A stretch of DNA of 64,000 nucleotides. Origin: Marisediminitalea alba (GTDB lineage Bacteria > Pseudomonadota > Gammaproteobacteria > Enterobacterales > Alteromonadaceae). The stretch spans positions 1-64,000 of the forward strand of contig NZ_PVNP01000182.1 in NCBI RefSeq assembly GCF_002993365.1. The letters run 5' to 3'. Under the pieces are notes generated by a model. The model did no database searches. It was not told where the DNA came from and worked only from the letters and a program-made list of their open reading frames with translations. Of the stretch, positions 59,192 to 64,000 are shown one piece after another (the first letter of the stretch is position 1; each line of letters begins with the position of its first letter). The position numbers were made by a program, and so were the translations under genes.

Positions 59192-60571
59192 TTAGCCAAA
59201 AAAGAACGCGCTTGGCTGGAACAGACGCTCCACATCATTGATGTACTTCTTATCCACTAAAAACAGAATGACATGATCGTTAGCTTCGATTACCGTATCG
59301 CTATGGGCAATGATGACCTGTTCTTCGCGAACAATGGCACCAATGGTGGTGCCGGGGGGTAATTTAATATCGCCAATTTCTCGGCCTACCACTTTTGACG
59401 TATTTTTATCGCCATGGGCGATGGCTTCTATAGCTTCTGCGGCTCCACGGCGAAGTGAGTACACATTAACTATATCGCCGCGGCGGACGTGGGTGAGCAA
59501 CGCAGAAATGGTTGCCTGCTGGGGCGAGAAGGCGATATCGATTTCGCCGCCCTGAACCAAATCCACATAGGCGCTGCGCTGGATCAGCACCATAGCCTTT
59601 TGCGCGCCCATCCGTTTAGCCAGCATGGCCGACATGATATTGGCTTCATCGTCGTTGGTTACCGCAATAAATGCATCAACCTGCTCTACGCCTTCCTCAC
59701 TCAGCAGTGTAGAGTCGGAGGCATCGCCGCTGAAGACAATGGTTTTATCCAGATGGGCAGATAAATACTGTGCCCGTTCAGGGCTGTATTCGATAAGCTT
59801 AACGTTATGATTGTGCTCCAGGCGCTTGGCCAGACCGGCTCCAATTAAGCCGCCGCCGGCAATCATGATGCGTTTATAGCTGGACTCCAGTTTTTGCAGT
59901 TCGCTCATGACGGCGCGAATGTGTTTGGTGGCGGCAATAAAAAACACTTCATCATCGGCTTCAATGACGGTGGTACCCAGCGGGCGAATAGGCTTGCCGC
60001 GGCGGTAAATGGCCGCTACCCGGGTTTCCACATTGGGCATATGCTCCTTCAAAGCGGATAAGGCATGACCAACCAGTAAACCGCCGTAGTAGGCTTTAAC
60101 CGCCACCAGGCTGGCTTTACCGTCGGCAAATTCCACTACCTGCAGGGCACCAGGATAGTCAATCAGGCGCTTAATGGCCTGTGTCACCAGTTGTTCCGGG
60201 GCAATAATATGATCAACCGGGATGTCCTGCTGCTTGTATAGCTGTTCCTGGTAAATGATGTATTGTTCGGAGCGCACCCGGGCAATTTTAGTGGGGGTTT
60301 TAAACAGGCTGTACGCCACCTGACAGGCCAGCATGTTGCTTTCATCACTGTTGGTCACAGCAATCAGCATGTCGGCGTCTTCGGCACCTGCTTTACGCAG
60401 CACATCAGGGTGCGAGCCGACACCGGTGACAACCTGCAGGTCGAGGCGGTCCTGCAACGCGCGCAGGATAACGGGATCGGAATCGATTACCGTGATTTCG
60501 TTTTTTTCGCCTACCAGGTTTTCAGCCAGTGTGCCGCCAACCTGTCCTGCGCCAAGGATGATAATTTTCAT
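59192..60571 (-). CDS. trkA: Trk potassium uptake regulatory protein TrkA
   Basis: A 459-residue protein with two Rossmann RCK-N/RCK-C repeats. The NAD loops are [15 protein letters not shown] (residues 4-18) and [15 protein letters not shown] (about 237-251). It gates TrkH. It is the last gene of the def-fmt-rsmB-trkA operon, 31 nt after rsmB, as in E. coli. Confidence 0.97.
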   Translation of the reverse strand: MKIIILGAGQVGGTLAENLVGEKNEITVIDSDPVILRALQDRLDLQVVTGVGSHPDVLRKAGAEDADMLIAVTNSDESNMLACQVAYSLFKTPTKIARVRSEQYIIYQEQLYKQQDIPVDHIIAPEQLVTQAIKRLIDYPGALQVVEFADGKASLVAVKAYYGGLLVGHALSALKEHMPNVETRVAAIYRRGKPIRPLGTTVIEADDEVFFIAATKHIRAVMSELQKLESSYKRIMIAGGGLIGAGLAKRLEHNHNVKLIEYSPERAQYLSAHLDKTIVFSGDASDSTLLSEEGVEQVDAFIAVTNDDEANIMSAMLAKRMGAQKAMVLIQRSAYVDLVQGGEIDIAFSPQQATISALLTHVRRGDIVNVYSLRRGAAEAIEAIAHGDKNTSKVVGREIGDIKLPPGTTIGAIVREEQVIIAHSDTVIEANDHVILFLVDKKYINDVERLFQPSAFFFG

Positions 60572-60602
60572 CGTCGTTGTAAGGTGTTTTTAATCTTGGT
60601 TA

Positions 60603-61907
60603 TTAAGACTTTAGCAGCCTAGCATAATAGAAACCATCCATTTGTTGCTCGCCGGGCAAAATTTGCCGCCCTGGCTGCTCAATGGTTTCCCCCGGTTGGA
60701 TTGGCAGTAACTGCGCATCACTGTGCTCTTGCAGGAAGCGGCTAATCTGCGCTGTGTTTTCAACCGGCAGCACAGAGCAGGTAGCATAAAGTAACGTACC
60801 GCCGGGTTTGAGCGTACGCCACAGGTTGGCCAGAATTTTATACTGCAGCGTTTGTAGCGCCTCAATATCGGCTGATTTACGGAGCCAGCGTATGTCCGGA
60901 TGGCGGCGAATAACGCCCGTAGCAGAGCAGGGCGCATCTAACAGGATGCGGTCGAAGGGTTTGCCGTCCCACCAGCTATTTACCTCTGCCGCGTCGGCGC
61001 AGACTAAGTTTGCGTGTATCTGCAGACGCTGTAAATTTTCGGTCATCCGTTTAAGGCGGGATGCTTCACTGTCTAAAGCAATCAGCTCCGCCAGCCCGGC
61101 GGTGCGCTCCAGAATATGGGCACTCTTACCACCAGGGGCGGCACAACAATCCAGTATACGTTCGCCTGGCTGAGCATCCAGAAGTGGCGCTGCCAGCTGT
61201 GCTGCACCGTCCTGTACGCTGAACCAGCCTTCGGCAAAGCCTGGCAGGGTAGTTATTGGCGTTCTGTCGAGCAGGAGCACGGCATCCGGATGTTCTTCAG
61301 AGAGTGCAAAGCGAATGCCAGCTTCTGTTAAGGCATTACAGTAATCTGGTTGCGTACATTGCAGCTGGTTTACTCTGAGCCAGACAGGCGCAGGCTGATT
61401 CATACCACTCAACAGGCTTTCCAACTTCTGCGGGTAGGCATTAGCAAGGCGTTTGTAGAGCCACTTAGGCAAACCTGACCGAATAATGGGGTTGTCGCTA
61501 ACCTGTTCGGCCAGTTGCTGACGCTGAAAGTTTCGCAGTATGGCGTTAATGAGTCCTTTAAGACCTTTACCGCCGAGCACTTCCGCGGCGTTAACCGTTG
61601 CCGCAACGGCGGCATGGTCAGACACGCGGCTGTAAGCCTGCTGATAAAAACCCAGCAAAATCACATGTTCAAGGATCTTCTTACTGCCCTTAAGAGGCTG
61701 CTCAAGTAGCTCTCGAAGCCAAATCTGTAACTGTGGCAAATGACGAAATACGCCCATTGCCATTTCCTGTAGCCAGGCGGCATCTTGTTTGCTGTGTCTG
61801 GCCTGTGCCATGGCTAAGGCTTCGCGGGAGGATTTTCCCTGTTCAAGTACCTGAAAGATAACCCAGGCGGTATCGGCGCGAAGGTCGACCTTAGCCGGCA
61901 GTTTCAT
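60603..61907 (-). CDS. rsmB: 16S rRNA m5C967 methyltransferase
   Basis: A 434-residue RsmB (Sun). An N-terminal NusB-like RNA-binding domain (1-140) precedes the methyltransferase: SAM loop [15 protein letters not shown], first Cys motif [15 protein letters not shown] (about 325-340) and the second, catalytic Cys in [10 protein letters not shown]. It makes m5C967 in 16S rRNA. It overlaps fmt by 4 nt (ATGA). Confidence 0.97.
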   Translation of the reverse strand: MKLPAKVDLRADTAWVIFQVLEQGKSSREALAMAQARHSKQDAAWLQEMAMGVFRHLPQLQIWLRELLEQPLKGSKKILEHVILLGFYQQAYSRVSDHAAVAATVNAAEVLGGKGLKGLINAILRNFQRQQLAEQVSDNPIIRSGLPKWLYKRLANAYPQKLESLLSGMNQPAPVWLRVNQLQCTQPDYCNALTEAGIRFALSEEHPDAVLLLDRTPITTLPGFAEGWFSVQDGAAQLAAPLLDAQPGERILDCCAAPGGKSAHILERTAGLAELIALDSEASRLKRMTENLQRLQIHANLVCADAAEVNSWWDGKPFDRILLDAPCSATGVIRRHPDIRWLRKSADIEALQTLQYKILANLWRTLKPGGTLLYATCSVLPVENTAQISRFLQEHSDAQLLPIQPGETIEQPGRQILPGEQQMDGFYYARLLKS

Positions 61908-62869
61908 TGTGCTTGCCCAGGCTCACGCGGCAAGACGCTGCCTACCGCAAACCATTCCTGATAACCATTGAGCACGTCCTGAATGGCCATGGGCTTTTTT
62001 CCGGGCAACTGCAACTGCTCAATACACAGCGCTTTATCGCCGGTGGCTACCACTATGCCTGATTTATCCGCAGCCAGAATGGTGCCGGGCGTTTTACTGG
62101 CAACGGCGTGTTCGCTAACAGACGCCTGCCAGACTTTAATATTCTTGCCGTTAACCTGGCTCCAGCAAACCGGCCAGGGATTAAATGCCCGTACGTTGCG
62201 GCTTAATTGTTCGGCCGGCTCCTGCCAGTTAAGAAACGCTTCTTCTTTGCTGAGCTTCTTAGCGTAGGTGGCGCTGTCTTCCTGTTGCGGTTCGGCATTC
62301 AGGGAATCAAAATTATCCAGCACATCTACCAGGGCCCGCGGGCCAATTTCTGCCAGTTTGGAATACAGCGTGGCACTGGTATCTGAATCAGTAATTGGCA
62401 ATCTGGCAATGTGTAACATAGCGCCGGTATCCAGCCCTTCATCCATTTGCATAATGGTTACGCCGGTTTCTTTATCGCCAGCCCAGATGCTGCGCTGAAT
62501 AGGCGCTGCACCACGCCAGCGTGGCAAAATAGAGCCATGCACATTAATACAGCCGCGCGTCGGTATATCCAGTACCGCTTTGGGCAGCAGTAATCCGTAG
62601 GCGACCACTACCATAATATCGGGCTTCAGCGCGACGAGTTCTTGTTGAGCTTCTTCATTTTTTAACGAAACAGGTTGGTACACAGGGATATTGTGCGCCT
62701 CGGCCACCTGTTTGGTGGCGCTTGGGGTAAGCTTTTTGCCACGTCCGGCGGGACGATCTGGTTGGGTGTATACCGCTATCACATTATGCTGGCTGTTGAG
62801 CAAGCCAGTTAAATGGGTAGCCGCAAAGTCCGGCGTACCGGCAAAAACAATATTCAGTGGCTTGGTCAC
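61904..62869 (-). CDS. fmt: methionyl-tRNA formyltransferase
   Basis: A 321-residue Fmt. The catalytic region with the folate site reads [20 protein letters not shown], followed by the [20 protein letters not shown] segment here written [17 protein letters not shown]. It formylates Met-tRNAi for initiation. It lies 11 nt after def and 4 nt into rsmB. Confidence 0.97.
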   Translation of the reverse strand: MTKPLNIVFAGTPDFAATHLTGLLNSQHNVIAVYTQPDRPAGRGKKLTPSATKQVAEAHNIPVYQPVSLKNEEAQQELVALKPDIMVVVAYGLLLPKAVLDIPTRGCINVHGSILPRWRGAAPIQRSIWAGDKETGVTIMQMDEGLDTGAMLHIARLPITDSDTSATLYSKLAEIGPRALVDVLDNFDSLNAEPQQEDSATYAKKLSKEEAFLNWQEPAEQLSRNVRAFNPWPVCWSQVNGKNIKVWQASVSEHAVASKTPGTILAADKSGIVVATGDKALCIEQLQLPGKKPMAIQDVLNGYQEWFAVGSVLPREPGQAQ

Positions 62870-62880
62870 AGGGCTTTCTC

Positions 62881-63390
62881 TCAGGCTTTAGCGGCCAGAC
62901 GGGCTTCTTTCTCGAGTTTCTTGCGAATACGCTGGCGCTTGAGGGGCGATAAGTAATCTACAAATAACTTACCATCGAGATGATCCAGTTCGTGTTGAAT
63001 ACAAATTGCCAGCAGGCCATCTGCTTCCAGCTCGAAAGGCTCGCCTTCGCCGTCGAGGGCTTTTACCGTGACTTTCTCGGCACGATCTACCTTGGCGTAG
63101 TTACCCGGTACCGACAAACAGCCTTCTTCGCTGATGGTTGAGCCTTCTTTGTTAACGATTTCGGGGTTAATAAATACCCGCGGTTCTTTCTGCTCTTCGG
63201 AGACGTCCATGACTACCAGGCGTACGTGTCTGTTAACCTGCGTTGCAGCCAGGCCGATGCCTTTTTCTTCGCGCATGGTTTCAAACATGTCAGCGACGAG
63301 TTGTTTAATTTCGCTGTTGACTTCATCAATGGGCTTAGCCACTGTACGAAGGCGCTCGTCGGGGAATTGTAATACGTCTAATATTGCCAT
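62881..63390 (-). CDS. def: peptide deformylase
   Basis: A 169-residue Def with all three motifs: GIGLAATQV (44-52), EEGCLSVPG (88-96, metal ligand Cys91) and HELDHLDG (133-140, His133/Glu134/His137). It removes the N-formyl group. First gene of def-fmt-rsmB-trkA and divergent from the LysM gene. Confidence 0.98.
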   Translation of the reverse strand: MAILDVLQFPDERLRTVAKPIDEVNSEIKQLVADMFETMREEKGIGLAATQVNRHVRLVVMDVSEEQKEPRVFINPEIVNKEGSTISEEGCLSVPGNYAKVDRAEKVTVKALDGEGEPFELEADGLLAICIQHELDHLDGKLFVDYLSPLKRQRIRKKLEKEARLAAKA

Positions 63391-63422
63391 CTGTCGATAT
63401 TTACACTCTTTCTGTATTAAGA

Positions 63423-63428
63423 ATTATA
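63423..63428 (-). promoter_or_regulatory. candidate -10 element of the def operon
   Basis: A consensus TATAAT on the minus strand lies about 35 nt before def, with no good -35 at the proper distance; a small hairpin CTGCCT / AGGCAG (63455-63470) sits just upstream. Confidence 0.35.
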
Positions 63429-63592
63429 CGCTAAGGCCGATGATGCTATTTATCCTGCCTTAACAGGCAGTATTCTAGCTTAAAGCACGTTTTCATGCAG
63501 TATTAATCGCTTCTATACTGAATTATTGGGGATTGTGATCTAATAATACAAGCATAGGGCTGGCTGCGAGACGTTACTGGCGAGGGGATATG

Positions 63593-64000
63593 ATGTTAAA
63601 AATTGCAAAAAAATGGGCGGCCACACTGGCTGGGCTGATGCTTTGGGTCGGTGCGAGTTATGCGCTGGCGCTGGAGGTCAAACCCGATGCGCCAACCCGT
63701 TATACGGTTAAGAAGAACGATACCCTGTGGGATATCGCCGGTATCTTTCTGGATAAACCCTGGTTGTGGCCGGAACTGTGGCGCAACAATACGCAAATTC
63801 TGAACCCTCATCTTATTTATCCGGGTGATGTGCTCGTTCTGCGCATCGTCGACGGTGAACCAGTACTCGATGTTGTCAGACAAAAACCGCAGGTTACGCT
63901 GTCACCCAATGCCAACCGCACGGTGAAGCAGGGCGAGCCGATAAACCTGTTACCCTGGTCGGTTATCGAACCTTACATTCAGCATCATGAAATCCTCGAT
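63593..64000 (+). CDS. LysM-domain exported protein (3' end outside window)
   Basis: The first 136 residues of a LysM protein; it runs off the window edge. The ATG at 63593 is chosen because GAGGGG lies 5 nt upstream; an in-frame ATG at 63590 is only 2 nt away. A signal peptide (KKWAATLAGLMLWVGASYAL) is followed by a LysM domain (about 37-85) with YTVKKNDTLWDIAGIFLDKP and NPHLIYPGDVLVL. It should bind peptidoglycan. A LysM gene next to def/dprA is typical of this group of gammaproteobacteria. Confidence 0.9.
   Translation, partial: MLKIAKKWAATLAGLMLWVGASYALALEVKPDAPTRYTVKKNDTLWDIAGIFLDKPWLWPELWRNNTQILNPHLIYPGDVLVLRIVDGEPVLDVVRQKPQVTLSPNANRTVKQGEPINLLPWSVIEPYIQHHEILD

Overview
The window is about 64 kb of chromosome from a gammaproteobacterium, most likely a marine member of the Alteromonadales (Alteromonadaceae-like). 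The evidence is the gene order mnmG-oriC-mioC-mnmE-yidC-yidD-rnpA-rpmH-dnaA-dnaN-recF-gyrB, the polA-spf-engB-csrB/C-yihI block shared with Enterobacteria and Vibrios, a large TIGR01782-like TonB-dependent receptor, several chemoreceptors and a Dam/SeqA-type GATC-rich origin. The genus is an inference. No rRNA, tRNA, CRISPR, prophage or insertion sequence was recognised.

Layout. 1-15.5 kb is accessory and envelope material: a partial elaA, a TonB receptor, two methyl-accepting chemotaxis proteins, an operon of chemoreceptor, porin and short phosphate-binding-like protein, an OmpA lipoprotein, an HD-GYP protein, an alkyltransferase-like DNA repair protein abutting a DTW-domain tRNA modification enzyme, a GST, and a VOC/GFA pair preceded by a consensus LexA box. 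15.7-22.8 kb is the atpIBEFHAGDC operon with its promoter and terminator. 22.9-27.2 kb is parB-parA-rsmG-mnmG. 27.3-27.8 kb is an oriC of E. coli type, with an AT-rich unwinding element, consensus DnaA boxes and 21 GATC sites. Next to it, pointing at the origin and stopped by a terminator just before it, is an unusual mioC-dnaT-dnaC operon carrying helicase-loader genes.

30-34.4 kb holds mnmE-yajQ and yidC-yidD-rnpA-rpmH. The rpmH-dnaA gap is a second cluster of GATC sites and DnaA boxes laid over the two divergent promoters. 34.9-41.2 kb is dnaA-dnaN-recF-gyrB, with two parS centromere sites inside recF that would be bound by the ParB encoded 15 kb away. 41.4-49 kb has an M14 peptidase, a small lipoprotein, glyQS, tag, a DUF2489 protein and yihI. 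49.4-55 kb has a methyltransferase, a CsrB/CsrC-like sRNA, cytochrome c4, engB, the Spot 42 sRNA and polA; a third DnaA-box/GATC cluster lies upstream of polA. 55.4-64 kb has elbB, trkH, a CsgG-like lipoprotein, the def-fmt-rsmB-trkA operon and the start of a LysM protein.

The main theme is chromosome replication and segregation: initiator, clamp, gyrase, helicase loader, DNA polymerase I, ParAB/parS and three DnaA/GATC-rich control regions lie within 30 kb. I see no wholly new multi-gene system. The items most worth checking are the dnaTC genes at oriC, the polA-upstream DnaA/GATC cluster, the LexA box before the GFA/VOC pair, and the two regulatory RNAs.
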